64,000 nt of DNA from Hemerocallis citrina (Eukaryota > Streptophyta > Magnoliopsida > Asparagales > Asphodelaceae), in assembly GCA_017893485.1 (NCBI GenBank), contig CM030359.1, forward strand, positions 32,864,430 to 32,928,429. Direction: 5' to 3'. The notes below the pieces were generated by a model. That model saw only the letters and a list, made by a program, of their open reading frames with translations. It was not told the origin of the DNA and did no database searches. Position numbers and translations under genes: made by a program. This document shows positions 22,866 to 36,190 of the stretch, piece by piece (the first letter of the stretch is position 1; every line of letters begins with the position of its first letter).

Positions 22866-25800
22866 TGTAACCCCTGTTTCCGGTTGTACGGTTTTTCCTT
22901 GTATTTTGTAGTGTTCTCTTTTCTATTTTAATGCATTTTGGATTTTGGGCTTGTTGTGGGCCTTCTGTTGCAATTTATTATATTATTATTCTTATTATTA
23001 CTATTCTTGTTATCTTTTGTTAACCCAATCCATTTTCAAGCCCATACTATTATCTACCCAAACTCATCTCCTTATTGGGTTCTAAAACCAAATCCTAGTC
23101 TACCCAAACCTACAAACCCATATTCTCCCTAAAAACCAGTCCCGGATCTCCTCCCTGTAATATGTTATTGACCAGTCAATCCCCACAATCTCTTCTAATC
23201 ATCAACGTAACCCCCAAAATTGAATCCCAAATATCAGCCCTAAAAGCTCTCCCCCATTATAGTAATCTTAATTACATTTATTATTATTTTATTTAACACT
23301 CACTCTCTCTCCCCGTCTCTCTCTCCCTCCTCTGTTCCAAAACCAAAACACAAAACACACCCCCCAACCCCGTCGTCCTTTTTCTCCTGCTCGACTTCAC
23401 AGTAGAAGCACCACGTCCTCACCCCGCCTTTATCAACCGATCAACATTGCATCGTTTCGCAAGTCGTCCCTATGCCTCACCAACGATGCTGCACATCCCG
23501 TAGCTCCTCGACTGCCCTCGCCATTACTGCAACCTTCGACCTCCATCATTACCTCCTCGCGCTCCGTCGAGCCTCCCGCTCGCGCCCTCTGGTCTCCGCC
23601 ATGGCTACCCCCCATCGAAGAGCCACCATTGCCGAAACTTCGAAGAACTCCATCGACCCCATCGACTGCAGAGAGCTTCACCCTCACCATCGTCTTCCCC
23701 ATCCACGTCATCGCCTATCTCCTGCTCAAACCCCTCCATTGCCGACTTCGCCATTAACCCCCGCCATCGCTGCTGCACTATGCAGTCTCCATAACCAGTG
23801 GATACTCAAAGCTCCGAACCTCCTCCCTTCTCCTCGCCTAAGCCCCGATCGCCCTCGCCGTCTCCACCTTTGTTTCGTCAAGAAACAGAGCTCCGCTCGA
23901 GCTCTCGCCACTACATCGCTTCCCGACCGCCAGCGCTCCACCATTGACGCTGCCCTTCTGTTCTGCTCGATGCCACGACCACCCAGTCGCTGCGAGCACC
24001 GCACTGTCATTCCCCTTCCACTATCTCTTCCTCACTCTCTCTCTGTCGACTGCTGTGGGGAAGAAGGGGGAGTTGATCGCTGTTTGCTAGTTGGAGTATA
24101 GGGGATCCCTATTTGGTATTTGGAAGAAGGTGATTAGGTATTGAGCTGTGTTTGCTGTTGTGGAGTAGATGATCCCGTCTCGACGTTTGTTGTTTGGTTG
24201 AGTGGGGGATCTGAGTTGGTTGTTGTTTTGGTGGTTGTTGTTTTGTTTAGGGGATTGGGTGCTGTGTGTGTTTGCTGTTTGGAGTGTGGGGGATCCGTTG
24301 TGTTGTGTTTGTATGGTTGCTGTTGTGGAGTAGGAGATCGTGATTAGTGTTTGGTGTTTGGGTTGATCTTGAGTTGCTGTGGGTTGTGTACTGTGTTGTT
24401 GTCTCTTTGTGCGCTCTTGCTGCTATGGATTTGTTACACGTGTGTGCACGTATAACAGTGTACATGGAGTGCACATGTCATCACCGGTATTCTCATCCCG
24501 TTATTCTCTTTATATTCAGAATCGTCTCCTAACAGGCAAGCGTCTCTTGAACTTATTTTTTATTGTTTCTAGTTCAAGAAAACACTCTTTGAAATCCGGC
24601 AAGTAGTAATCAAATTGAATATCATATTTAACTGAACTCCGTTGTTCTTTATTGTACCATGTTATTTGATTTATAGTATTCTCATCGTGTTATTATTGTT
24701 GACTTCAATCACAAACCGTAAATTTATTGTACTATGGAACATTCAAATATGCTGCCTTATCATTTGCTTGATTTTGCACTGAGGTTTCGACCCGATTCCT
24801 GACACAGAAACTTATAATCTTGCACATAGAAATTGTAGTACACTTAGTCCATATATTGTTATGTTTTGCATGTAAACTGTGTTTTCCATATTTAATGGAT
24901 TGGACCATGTATATTTCATGTATTGTATAGTCTTGATATCATCTTGAAATTGTATTAGTGCTACCGGTCTCATCGGTTGTACCTATTGCATGAGTATTGA
25001 TACCATCATCCACAGATCACATGCATGTTCATAAATGATTGTTAATAAAAGAATGTTAAATCAAGCCGGGGTTAAGGGTTGACTAAAGTAGTTGATAATG
25101 TAGTTACTGTACTTGGATGATGGCCAGTGATTATTACCGTTATTGGCATCATGTAAGAAATTACACATGTCTGGTGTTTTATCGTTATCGGCATCGTGTA
25201 AGAAATTACACATGTCCAGTGTTTTACACTTATCAGCATCGTGTAAGAAATTACGCATGTCCAGTGTTATTATCGTTATCGTCGTCATACCCAGTACATG
25301 AACTATAGAATCTACCATCTTAGTCTAAACGAAATTGATTGTACGTATGGAACCTGTAGTATGGGATGCAATAGTACGTGCATTAGTTAGGATTAAAATG
25401 AATAATAGACTTATAGACATAAATGAACACTGAATATTGACACTAATACTGAATACTAATTATTAAACATTGATTCCTGATTTTTGAATTGTTGATTATC
25501 AACTTTTGATTTTGTTACCGTTTATCATTTATTGACTCTGATATCGTTCCAATTTCTGTTTTTGTTATATAGTCCTTTATTCCATATTTTACTGCTTTCT
25601 ACTACTTGTCGCCCGAAGCTTGCTCTAACGGGTTCTCTTCCTCTTTCTTTTGAGTTATGTTATACAGGTGCAGTGATGGGTAACGGAAAGGAACTCATCG
25701 AACTGTTACCGTATTGCATATTCGAGCTTTTTGGTAAGTTCTTATATTCTGGATTTGGTTATTGAATTTTATTCTCATTTATGTGATTATATTTTCTGCG

Positions 25801-25926
25801 TGGTTGTGATTATTTCTTTTCATATTGTTGAGTTAAGACTGGTACAGCTTATGGATGATGTTAAAATCATTCGCTGAGCCATGTCACGTGCTCGTATTCT
25901 CGTATTTTGGGAAGCAGGGCGTGACA
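22866..25926 (+). repeat. 5' LTR of family-A element
   Basis: 3061 bp, bounded by TGTAACCCC and GTGACA. A C-rich leader lies at ~23330-24050. It is 96 bp longer than the 3' LTR, partly because it has one more copy of a 45-bp repeat (25139-25273). Confidence 0.9.
25139..25273 (+). repeat. 45-bp tandem repeat, three copies, in the 5' LTR
   Basis: Units start at 25139, 25184 and 25229. Each contains gtgtaagaaattac (or a one-base variant) followed by catgtc. The 3' LTR has only two copies (38931-39020). Confidence 0.9.
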
Positions 25927-25936
25927 GGGTTTTAAG

Positions 25937-25949
25937 TGGTATCAGAGCC
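25937..25949 (+). promoter_or_regulatory. Primer binding site (tRNA-iMet) of family-A element
   Basis: TGGTATCAGAGCC lies ten bases after the LTR end. The following ~220 bases to the MULE are non-coding internal sequence. Confidence 0.88.
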
Positions 25950-26173
25950 AAGTTTGACTCTAAGTAGTTTGGGGTTGAACCCTGATTAGTTGAGTTTAAC
26001 CGGTTTGACTCAACAATATGTACAACACGTGTGAATCACATGGATAATTGATAACCAACCTATATCTGGATTCCAACATTTTTTGTTCCACTTTTTAATT
26101 CCTTCATATTCAGTTCCTTCATTTCTTAGGTTTTTCGTCCCTTCCATTCATTCACATTTATTGATTCCTTACT

Positions 26174-26490
26174 GGATACAATTTTTCCCTCGAGTGGGGA
26201 TTTGGAAAAAAACTCATCCAATATGCTAACGTTAACCCCGTTAGCGTTAGTGTTTAAACCAAGCGCATTAACGGGGTTAACGTTTGTATTTGGGACAGTG
26301 AGGGGTAGTTTTTCAAAGAGGGGTGTTGGTTAAAATTCATTAAGTATAGACTCTTTAACCCCGTTAACGCGCCTCATTATACCAGGAGCGTTAACGGGGT
26401 TAACGAGTGTCGATTGGGTTCAGTTTTAAGTAAGCCACGCTATCTCACTATCTTCTCACTTCTTCTCTAATCGAAACCCTACTCAGACGA
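26174..26490 (+). repeat. Left TIR of the MULE
   Basis: It is the reverse complement of ~31330-31625. It contains four GTTAAC-type half or full palindromes (near 26230, 26268, 26357 and 26392). Confidence 0.8.
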
Positions 26491-27337
26491 TTTTAAACCC
26501 AAATCCCCCCAAACCCTAGCCTTCAATTTCGCCATCTACCCATCTCAATCTATTGTAATTTTTCGTGGTATCTCTTCATCACTCCATTTTAACCCATCTC
26601 AATCTCCTTAAACTCTTTATTTGAACCCATTATCTCGTTTCCCCAATTTATCGAAAGGAGCAGATCGTGGTGCTTGACGTCGACTTGTTACTTCAACCCT
26701 ACAATAGTTTGTAAGTGTTCCTTATTTATGCTATATTTTTTTTGGAGAGATTTTGGGTCTAGGGTTGTGGTTTTAGTTAGAGTTGAAAATGTTTGAAAAT
26801 GGTTCTATTAGTGGCTTGAAAATGGAGCTGATTTGTGGCTTGAAAATGGTTCTAAAAGTTGAAAATGCTTGAAAACGGAGCTGATTTGAAAACGTTAGAA
26901 TTACATGTAATTAACAACATCTAAATGCATTAGAAACAACCAAGAGATTGGGCAGTTGATGCTTCTGTTTGTGGCTTCTTTTACACTCGTTGATAGTGCA
27001 AGACTATACAATTTAGTGGGACAATGTAGTAGCCCCGGGCTATTTCTATTGTGGCTACATTTAGGGGGCATATGTAGGGTAGTATTATACTAGTATATCT
27101 ACCTTTTCATGAAGATTATAAGTTAATTTTTTTAACATATAGGATTAGTATATTTAGGATATAGTTTGCATTAGTAGATGAAGGAGTAGTTTGCATTGGT
27201 AGATTTTGGATTAGTTTACATATTGAGATTTTGGATTTTCATTTTGGGGTTTTATTTGCATGAGCTCTTGTTGTGAGGTTATATATGATTAGATTTAATA
27301 TCAAACCTGTAGGATTTTAGTTGTTATAACAAATGGC

Positions 27338-28140
27338 ATGGAAATGGGTAATCATGAAGAAGGGAGTGGTAGTAGACGTCCCAAAAAAACGAAGCGACAG
27401 AGACTTACCAATGTAAGTTGATTTGACATTAATTTCATAAATTTAATTTTCACATCAATAAAAATATAGATATTTATGTTGAATTTCCCATTTTTTTGGG
27501 TGTAGGATGATGAGGCCGGTACGTCTTCTACTCCGGCCAATCAAACGGCCTCGCCTCCTCCTCGAAATGAACATGAACCTACTTCCCTGTCTACAGATCC
27601 GGGACCATCTACATCCTCGTATGTTCCTCCGGTAGTTTCCGGTTCGATAGACCCTAGGTTGTTGACTTTACAAAGTCAACATCGTTCTAAAGACGTTTGG
27701 GAAGGACTTCTTCGGAGTGCAACTTTAGGGGGCACAGCATGTTAGAAATGCATCCCCATATACATGGATTGTTACAAACATGTGGATTATACGGCATAGG
27801 GATGATGAGCGGCATTAAGGCGGATCGACCGTTATTAACAGCTCTTCTCGAGAGATGGCATCCCGAGACGCATAGTTTTCATCTGCCAGTCGGCGAAAGT
27901 ACAGTGACGCTGGAAGATGTTTCTGTAATAACGGGTCTGCCAGTTGATGGACAGGCCATAACAGGCTCAATGGACTTCGAACCGGAGTTCATTATTCAAG
28001 AGTATCTCAGTGTCAAGGTGGATCGGTCGGCCCTTGTAGGTGAATCTTTGCGGTTGAAATGGTTGAAATGGTTAAAACTTATTTTATGTTGTGTTTTGTT
28101 TGAGCTTGTTTGGGATTTGTGGTTTTATTGTAGGATGGAT
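27338..28140 (+). pseudogene. Plant mobile domain (MAIN-like, PMD) gene carried by the MULE
   Basis: Exon 1 (27338-27412) encodes a short basic leader and ends at GTAAGT. The intron is 27413-27505, and exon 2 continues in phase with a Ser/Pro/Thr-rich stretch and then LLTLQSQHRS. A frame break near 27710-27745 separates this from the domain proper, in the frame 27697-28143: HPHIHGLLQTCGLYG, ALLERWHPETHSFHL, LEDVSVITGLPVDG. These are the conserved blocks of the plant mobile domain of MAIN/MAIL1 and related transposon-borne proteins. The domain is cut short after ~100 residues. PMD genes are known passengers of some plant MULEs and gypsy elements. This copy is broken. Confidence 0.75.
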
Positions 28141-28539
28141 TGAGAGGTGTGTATGTTTTTGAAAATTTGAATGATGGATTGAGTGGTGAATTAAGTATGA
28201 ACTAAATTATTTGTGTTTTCATGGTGGTTTTTATTAACTGTTTCTGGAGATTATCTGACATGTACTGAAATTGATATATATTGTGGAGATGTATGTTGTG
28301 GTGATGTATGTTTTTGAGAAACTTGAATGATGTATGTTTCTGGAGATGTATTTGACATTTACTAAAATGAAGATATGTATTTGGGGATGAGCTGAAATGT
28401 GCATTTGAGGAGATGAGGTGGATGTGTTGTGGAGATGAGCTAAAATGTAATCAGGTAATTGTGTTATGGGCTGATAATATTAAATTTTCGAGAACGTCGA
28501 AGGGTCGCATTGGGTACAAGTTTGTTTCTAGTATTAACT

Positions 28540-31005
28540 GGCCAATATGCAGGATCTAGTGTTGGATGAAAATTGAGCGCCCATGTTTGTGCTAACGAAA
28601 TAGTTGAGTAGAATGTATCAACATACGGTTTGTAATCAATAGCACGATGTGCACAAGCTGCTAGAACATGGGAACATGGTATATGATATAACTGAAATTT
28701 TTGAAGTACATGTTTTGTTGCCCAAGTTTATGGTGTGCAAGTTGCCACCCTTCTGATTCCCACCTACTCTACGTATACCTGTTTTCACTGCAAAAACTCC
28801 ATGTTGATGGCTAAACATTATCACCTCATGCATGTTGGTTCTTTCACACCGAAGATCTATCAAATCCTGTACTCTTGATGCAAAAAGTTTATCCTCGGTA
28901 ATGAACTTGTTGGCTAACTGATGTCATGTGGCAAAGTACGAATTAAGACGGTAAAAGATCATGTCCACAGTAGCAGTTACTGGTAAACTACGCACACCTT
29001 TCAAAACCGAGTTGAAAACTTCTGATAGGTTCGTAGTCATTATCCCATATCATCGTCCTCCATCTTCAAAAAGCGCCCATTTGTCAACTATTTTCTCTTT
29101 CAACCAATTTGTCGCTTCCACATTTACTGTTTCCAATTCCGCTAGTTTGCTTTGAAATTTTTTGGGTTGGTTTTGACATGCTATAATTTTGACTTTCATC
29201 CTCATTGCTTTGCTTCCAAATTTGGTAAAAAAAATTGGTAGCGAAATGTAGCACACAATAATGAGGATAAGCATTGGGTTCGTTCCATGCACCATTATGC
29301 GATTCCATGGTGGCCAAAATACCTGCGTGACGATCAGATATAACACATAAACCAAACCAATCTATGACATAGATTCGAATATAGCTCATAAACCATGTCC
29401 ATGTATAAACACTCTCTCTGCCAACTATTGCGAACGCAAATGGAAACAAACAATCATTTGCATCCAGCGCGACTGCTATTAACAAACAACCCTTATATTT
29501 ACCATACAAGTGTGTTCCATCAACACTTATGACAGGTCTGCAGGACTTAAACCCTTCAATTGAAGCACCAAATGCCCAAAACACAGCCCTGAATGTTTCT
29601 TCGCCAGGACCGGATTCATACTTATCCCAATGGACAATAGTTCCTGGATTTGCTGCTTGTATTGCTGACAGAAGTAGAGGCAACTTAGTGTACGCCTCTT
29701 CAAATGATCCGTACAACTTCTTAATAGATTTCTGTTTTGCATTCCAAGTCTTCCTATAAGATATCTGAGAATTCAATTTAAGTTTCACTATCTCAATAAT
29801 TGTACGCGGTGTAATTCCTATCTGAGCCTTCACAACATTCATAATCAAACTGCATACAAGTTTAGCATCAACTTTGCAATGGTCTTGACTCAATGCGGGA
29901 TTCACACATGTATGTGGCCCTACTAGTTTTTTTACCACAAAATTTGTCCGGTCCTTCGGAACAATTGCACGTAATCGCCACGGACAACCACTCTCACATG
30001 CAACCAGTGGGATTTGCACCAACTCCTTAAGTGAACGTTTTCTCGAAACCAATTTATATTTTACAACAAAGATGGTAGGTGAAGATTTCATTGTGATAAA
30101 TTCACGATGTTTGTTGATGGAGTACAACTTTACCGCATGTTGAATCGATTCTTTACTTCGAAACTCTTGCCCAATGTAGAACTCATCTACGGTAGATGAA
30201 CCGGACGATTCTTCTGGACCATGATTTACTCTCGCACTTTGTGTCATTTCCTCGGTAACATGAGCGTTGACATTATTGAAGCCATTAGTAAAGTTCACAA
30301 CGACATCAATACTCTCATTTATATTAATATTGACATATTCGTCTACTTCTTCCTCATCTTCATTATGTAATCCAGCTTCAGCTTCATCATCTGTTTCTTC
30401 GTCTTCTTCTTCATCATCAACTAAATCATTATTAACGGTAGCATTTTCAAATATCCCGAAAAAAAATTGTATTCGGAACAAAATTATTATCCAAATTTGG
30501 TTGACCTGGCAATTCAAATTCAGTATGAATCGGGCTTGTAGTAGTTGTAAAGGTGTGTTCTTGTGAGGACGAAGGGATTTCTTGGGATGTTTGAACTGGA
30601 TTCGAAACGATCTTACGGATCGGCAATTCACGAGTGGAGGTTGAACATGGCTTAGCATGTGGTTGGGCATTAATATTTTCGATTTGCTGAATATATAGCT
30701 CTAGTGCATACCAACTGAAATTCGGATCAAGTGTTCTACCAATCATGGACTTCAGAGAATTGTCGTTTCCTACGGGCACAGTCACAAATTATTGAGCATC
30801 ACCTTTTCCCGCTGCATAACGGGCTAAAATTTTAATCTTCCATCATTCTCTATCCCAATTAGTGACCTCATAAACCTTCTCTACAAGTTCCTCCATTTTG
30901 ATTGTACGAGGTACCCAAATCAACGGCACTATAAGAACAACCTATTTTTGGGTCACGGATAATCTCACCACCAAAGTAAAGCCAAATAGGAAGATCATGA
31001 TCCAT
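28540..31005 (-). pseudogene. MULE transposase (MURA-like), frameshifted
   Basis: The likely start is at 31005 (MDHDLPIWLYFGGEI). A serine-rich region and an acidic stretch (DDEEEDEE, ~30420-30380) follow, with a frame change near 30460. The zinc-ribbon-like DNA-binding domain has CESGCPWRLRA near 30005-29970 and GPHTCVNP near 29925-29900. The catalytic core shows SVDGTHL and, about 70 residues later, VISDRHAG, carrying two of the DDE acids. A further frameshift near 29260 leads to GSKAMRMKV...EKIVDKW. The C-terminal SWIM zinc finger (~28750-28640) is degraded. A complete active transposase is excluded. Confidence 0.85.
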
Positions 31006-31329
31006 ACCTATACATATTTTTAAATTAAAAAAAAAATTCAAAATCTAATACACAAAATGTATTCGATCAAATGATATAAAAATCATACCTTAAAATGGAT
31101 GATCAGAAAAGATGAGGAATTTCGAGCTTGAAGAAGACGGGGTAGTGAATGGGTTGATAAAAAATCCGCTATGTAAATCCCCAAACAAATAATAACCCTA
31201 ACATGGATTTAGGGTTTTCAAAGTGGGGGGATATATGAGTGTGAGAGAAGAAGAAGATGAATGTGAGAGAAGAATAAGAATATCCCTTCAAGATTTGGTA
31301 GAGTAATTTTGGACTAGGGTTTGGGGATT

Positions 31330-31625
31330 TTGGGTTTCAAATTTCCTGAGTAGGGTTTCAATTACAGAAGATGTGAGAAGAGAGTGAGATAGCGTGAGTT
31401 ACTTAAAGCTGAACCCAATTGACACTCGTTAACCCCGTGAACGCGCCTGGTATAATGAGGTGCATTAACGGGGTTAACGAGTCTATACTTAATGAATTAT
31501 AAACTTTCAAATATAAACGTTAACCCGTTAACGCACTTGGTTTAAACACTACCGTTAATAGGGTTAACGTTAGTATATTAGATGAGTTTTGTCCAAATCC
31601 CCACTCGAGCGGAAAAATTGTATCC
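31330..31625 (-). repeat. Right TIR of the MULE
   Basis: It mirrors 26174-26490, including the GTTAAC palindromes near 31430, 31465, 31520 and 31553. Confidence 0.8.
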
Positions 31626-32395
31626 CCATCATCACGTTAACGGGGTTAACGCTAGGGAAACTACTAGACTCGTTAACCCCGTTAACGACAGGGATTTTTT
31701 GGTATTAAAATTTCAAACAGGGATAGTTTCGTACATACTTCGAAAAAGTGGGATAGTTTGGTAAAAAATTTGTTGATTTTGCTCTATTTTGTGTTTACAA
31801 ATTTTTTCTGTTTATGTTAAGATTGAGTACATCAACTATGGTCTCAGTTTTCGGTCTTTTGTGAATTACTATTTATTGCCACCGTTTTTCAATTCTTTAA
31901 CATTTTAAATTTCTCACTTACTTTTGTTTCCACGTCCTAATTAATGATTTGGCGCTTACTTTTGTAATATTTAATGAACACCTTTTAAGTCTTCTTGCAT
32001 ATATATATTTTAGTCTATTTTGCTCGTTACCCTTTAATGTGTTTTTTCGAGTATTGATTATAATGTCAACATTCATTAATTATTATATGTCTTTTACATT
32101 CATTGTTATTTATATTATCTTTACTTAGCTAAATTTGTTCGTATTTCTATGTATCTTGACTGGTTATTTTCCCAAAACTAATTTTTTTATATCACCTTTA
32201 AAGTTTGTGTTCCTTTATTTTTTGTATGGTTATGAACCTTTTTATATTTAGGTTTTATCTCTTTACTTTTGACTTCTTATGCTATGTGAATAGTCTTCCT
32301 ATTTCCTTACGATTGAGGATTAATGGTGTATTTTGACTTCACTTTCTATTTATAATTAATCGACTATATATATTCCTGTTTGATTTATTTATAGA
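31626..32395. other. Extra TIR-like sequence, then AT-rich family-A internal sequence
   Basis: 31633-31690 has two more GTTAAC palindromes and the block to ~31770 repeats gggatagttt, as if the MULE end had been duplicated. From there to 32395 nothing coding is seen; it is taken as internal sequence of the family-A element. Confidence 0.45.
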
Positions 32396-35300
32396 GTTGA
32401 TAAGCCCAATTCTTATTTTGTATAATAATGTGTACCCTCTTGCAAGAATCAAGTCCACTTTGCGATACACGTCCGATCACATACCACTAGTGATAGAGTG
32501 CGGGCAGTGGAACAGAAGCAAGCAATTCATTTTTAGATTCAAGTACGCCTGGACGAATTGCGACGAGACGAGGCATGTAATTGCAGAATCGTGGTCTGAC
32601 CACACCAATGAAACATTAGCAGTCGGGATTTGGGTGGAAAAGACAAAGCGACTTCGTAGGAGACTAAAAGGATGGGCAGGGCTGAAGTTTGGCGATGTAC
32701 ATCAACGAAGACAAGTGGTAGGAAACAGACTACATGAACTGGAAGCTACGCAGGAGGAAAGGGATCTGCTGAAACCAGAAAAAGACGAGTTGGAAAGCAA
32801 AAGACTGGAACTTCGGCATATAGGGACAATGGAAGAGATGTACTGGAAACATAGATCAAGAGTCCAATGGCTTAGGGAAGGGGACGCAAATACAAAATCT
32901 TCTACAAGGTGGCAAACGGTAGAAAAAGACAGAACCATATCATTGGTTTAATAGTGAACAGAACCTGGACTGAGAACGAGGAGCTGATGAGAGAGCATCT
33001 AGATAGAAATATCATGATCTGCTAGGTAGAAGAAAAAATGGTAGATGCAAGCTAGCACTAAACATGTGGGGCTCCTCTAAAATAGATGGAAGCGAAGGGA
33101 TCGAGACCAGATTTACGGAAGAGGAGGTCTATGAAGCAATTATGAAACTTGGTCAGGACAAGGCACCAAGCCCAGATGGACTTCCTATCTTCTTCTACAA
33201 ATTATACTGGCGAATCATAAAGGAGGATTTGATGAAAATCTTTCACGAGCTGTACGACGAGAGGGCTAACCTGGAGAGGCTCAACTATGCCTCTATCGTC
33301 CTAGTCCCTAAGAAACGAGAACTAACTACGTATGAAGACTTCAGGCCTATCAGTTTGCTAAATAGTTCGTTCAAAATTGTTACCAAAGTGCTGACCCAGA
33401 GATTGGCACCACATTTAGAAGACGTGGTATCGCAGTCGCAAAGTGGCTTTATCCGAGGAAGGGACATCACGGACAGCATAGCATCAGCCCACGAGATTGT
33501 GTATAGGGGACACATAGCAAAATCGGATGGTTTCCTCCTAAAATTAGACTTTCAGAAGGCATACGACTCGGTGCATTGGGATTTTCTGGACGAAGCATTG
33601 TCGCTCAAGGGCTTTAGAGCAAAATGGAGGGCGTGGATTAAAAAGTGTGTTCAAGGTGGAAAATCATCCTTACTTGTCAACGGACAGCAAGGAAAAGAGA
33701 TCAGATGCAGAAGAGGGTTGAGACAAGGGGATCCCCTATCATCTATTCTATTCGCTATCGTCGCAGATGGGTTGGCAAAAATGATAAGGAGGGGTCAAGA
33801 ATACAATGCCATCAAAGGAATAAAGATAAAAGGAATTGTACAACCGATGACGATACTTCAATATGCGGATGACACGCTATTGTTCGGAAAAGCTAAAATC
33901 GAAGAAGTGACAACTATTAAGGTAGCTCTGGCATGCTTTCAAGGGTGGTCGGGATTAAAAGTAAATTTAAACAAAACAAGCATCATACCTATAAGCGAAC
34001 AATTATCACTCCCCGTGAGCAACATAACGGACATTCTGGGCTGCGTGAAGGGTGATTTTCCAATCAAGTACCTAGGCATGACTATCAGGCCAGGTTCGCT
34101 CCTCATGGAGTATTGGACCTTTCTTATCGAAAAGATCGCTAGGAAACTAGCAGGATGGAAGAGTCGATTCCTGTCACTAGGAGGAAGGATCACACTGCTA
34201 AACTTGATTCTTAGTGCTATCCCGCAATACTTAATGTCAATATACGAATTGCCAAAGTGGGTTATTAATAAGATTGATAAACTAAGAAGAAGATTCTTAT
34301 GGAAGGGAACAGACGAGGGTAACAAAGGGTACAACCTCGTCAAATGGGGGAGAGTGTGTAAGAAAAGAGAATTCGGCGGGCTTGGAATCCTAAATCTGCA
34401 TGATATGAATAGAGCACTTCTAAGCAAGTGGTAGTGGAAGATCTATAATAGACGAAAGGGTTGGTGTTACTCGTTCGATCTATTCAGAAAGAGAAGGAAA
34501 TATGGATTTGGAGGCAGAAGCGCGCATGCTAAGGTATCGTTCCTGTGGAAATGAGTGACAAAACAAGGGGAGATCTACAACATTAATACTAGGTGCAAGA
34601 TAGGAAATGGGAACAATACCAGATTTTGGAAAGATAAATGGTGCGGAAACAGGACATTGGAAAACCTATTCCCACTAGAGGCGGAATTAACAACCAATAA
34701 GTACTCGACAATAGCAGATGTTTGGAAGAAAGGAAAACTCAGGCTGGTGGTCTCTGACAGGCTTAATCAGGAGAGTATAGCACAATTCGAAGATCTAAAT
34801 AGGTTTATTCTAGCAGAAGGGGGGTCAACCTAACAGCAATTCAGACGAAGGATGTTGGAATGCTGGTGAAGCAGACCAATTCTCGATGTCATCTATGTAT
34901 AGATGGATCAACGTCGGTGGGCTAAGATGTAAAGAAGAAAGCATCATCTGGGGGACTCAGGTGCCTCTAAAAATCAAAGTCTTTTGCTGGCTTGTGCACA
35001 ACGATGCAATATTGTCCAAAGCTAACCTTAAGAAGAGAAACCTGCAAATCGACGTCAAGTGCGAGTGCTGCTTAGATGCAATCTAAGACACCATACACAT
35101 TTTATTTATATGTCCTAAGGTTACCCTGACGTGGGAAGTAGTTTGTAGATGGTTTGGTTGTACACTCAGGCCTAGGTCTACCGTAGATATCTGGGGAAGG
35201 ATTAGAGAAGAAAATGTTAGGATAGAAGATAAACGGGCTTGGGATTTAGCTGTAGCAGCTACATTGTGGAACCTATGGATAGAACGAAATGACTTATGCT

Positions 35301-35416
35301 TCCGTCATAAACTTTATAGATTTCCAACATCCATGCATAAAATATTCCTTCTTATTCATGATTGGGCAGGTGCAGCGGATGCTAGGAAGAGGAGGAGGAT
35401 CAACGAAGGGGAGTAG
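32396..35416 (+). pseudogene. LINE ORF2: endonuclease tail, reverse transcriptase, zf-RVT (broken)
   Basis: The endonuclease end is marked by YTSDHIPL (~32480-32505), the catalytic SDH motif of APE-type enzymes. Reverse transcriptase occupies 33064-34434, with DKAPSPDGLP, RPISLLN, LDFQKAYDSV, GLRQGDPLS and the catalytic YADD near 33862. Stops occur at 34434 (W-stop-W), 34552 and 34831, and the frames between 32951 and 33064 do not join. The C-terminal zf-RVT block (IWGTQVPLKIKVFCWL) is at 34946-34995, and the frame decays to ~35416. It is a non-LTR polymerase of the plant L1 clade and is not functional. Confidence 0.9.
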
Positions 35417-35649
35417 TGCTCGAGAGGTGCAGTTAGAAGAACGTCTCCTAGCCAGTCGGAACGTCGACGATAGACTGCTGGTGTAGGCTTAGGTTTTTGT
35501 TATTTTGTTGGTAATATGGGCACTGCCTTACTGTGCCAGATGATGTATAAGTGAACCTTAAGGATGTGGTTGTTAAGTATTATTGTACTACTTTGTTTCT
35601 TTAATCATCATTAATGAAACTATGACATAGGTCATCTTTTATAAAAAAA
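32396..35649 (+). mobile_element. L1-type LINE, 5'-truncated
   Basis: The element begins inside the endonuclease domain and continues through reverse transcriptase and the zf-RVT region to a 3' UTR ending ttaatgaaac...aaaaaaaa at 35642-35649. 5' truncation and poly(A) are typical of LINE insertion. It is inserted in the family-A internal region. No clear target duplication was found because the right side is an ATT repeat. Confidence 0.88.

Positions 35650-36190
<541 letters not shown>

Larger units (their letters stand above)
26174..31625 (-). mobile_element. Mutator-like element (MULE) with long terminal inverted repeats
   Basis: Terminal inverted repeats of ~300 bp begin ggatacaatttttcc and run to ~26490 on the left and back to ~31330 on the right. 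Inside are a minus-strand MULE transposase and a plus-strand plant-mobile-domain gene, converging. Both ends carry repeated palindromes around GTTAAC. A 9-bp duplication was not found; the right flank to ~31770 holds further TIR-like sequence, so the outer right end may be duplicated and lie beyond 31625. Confidence 0.8.

Noticed and set aside
23472..24101. 209-residue open frame
   Set aside because: It lies in the C-rich leader of the family-A LTR. The second LTR has only shorter, disrupted frames at this place. Composition, not coding, explains the lack of stops.
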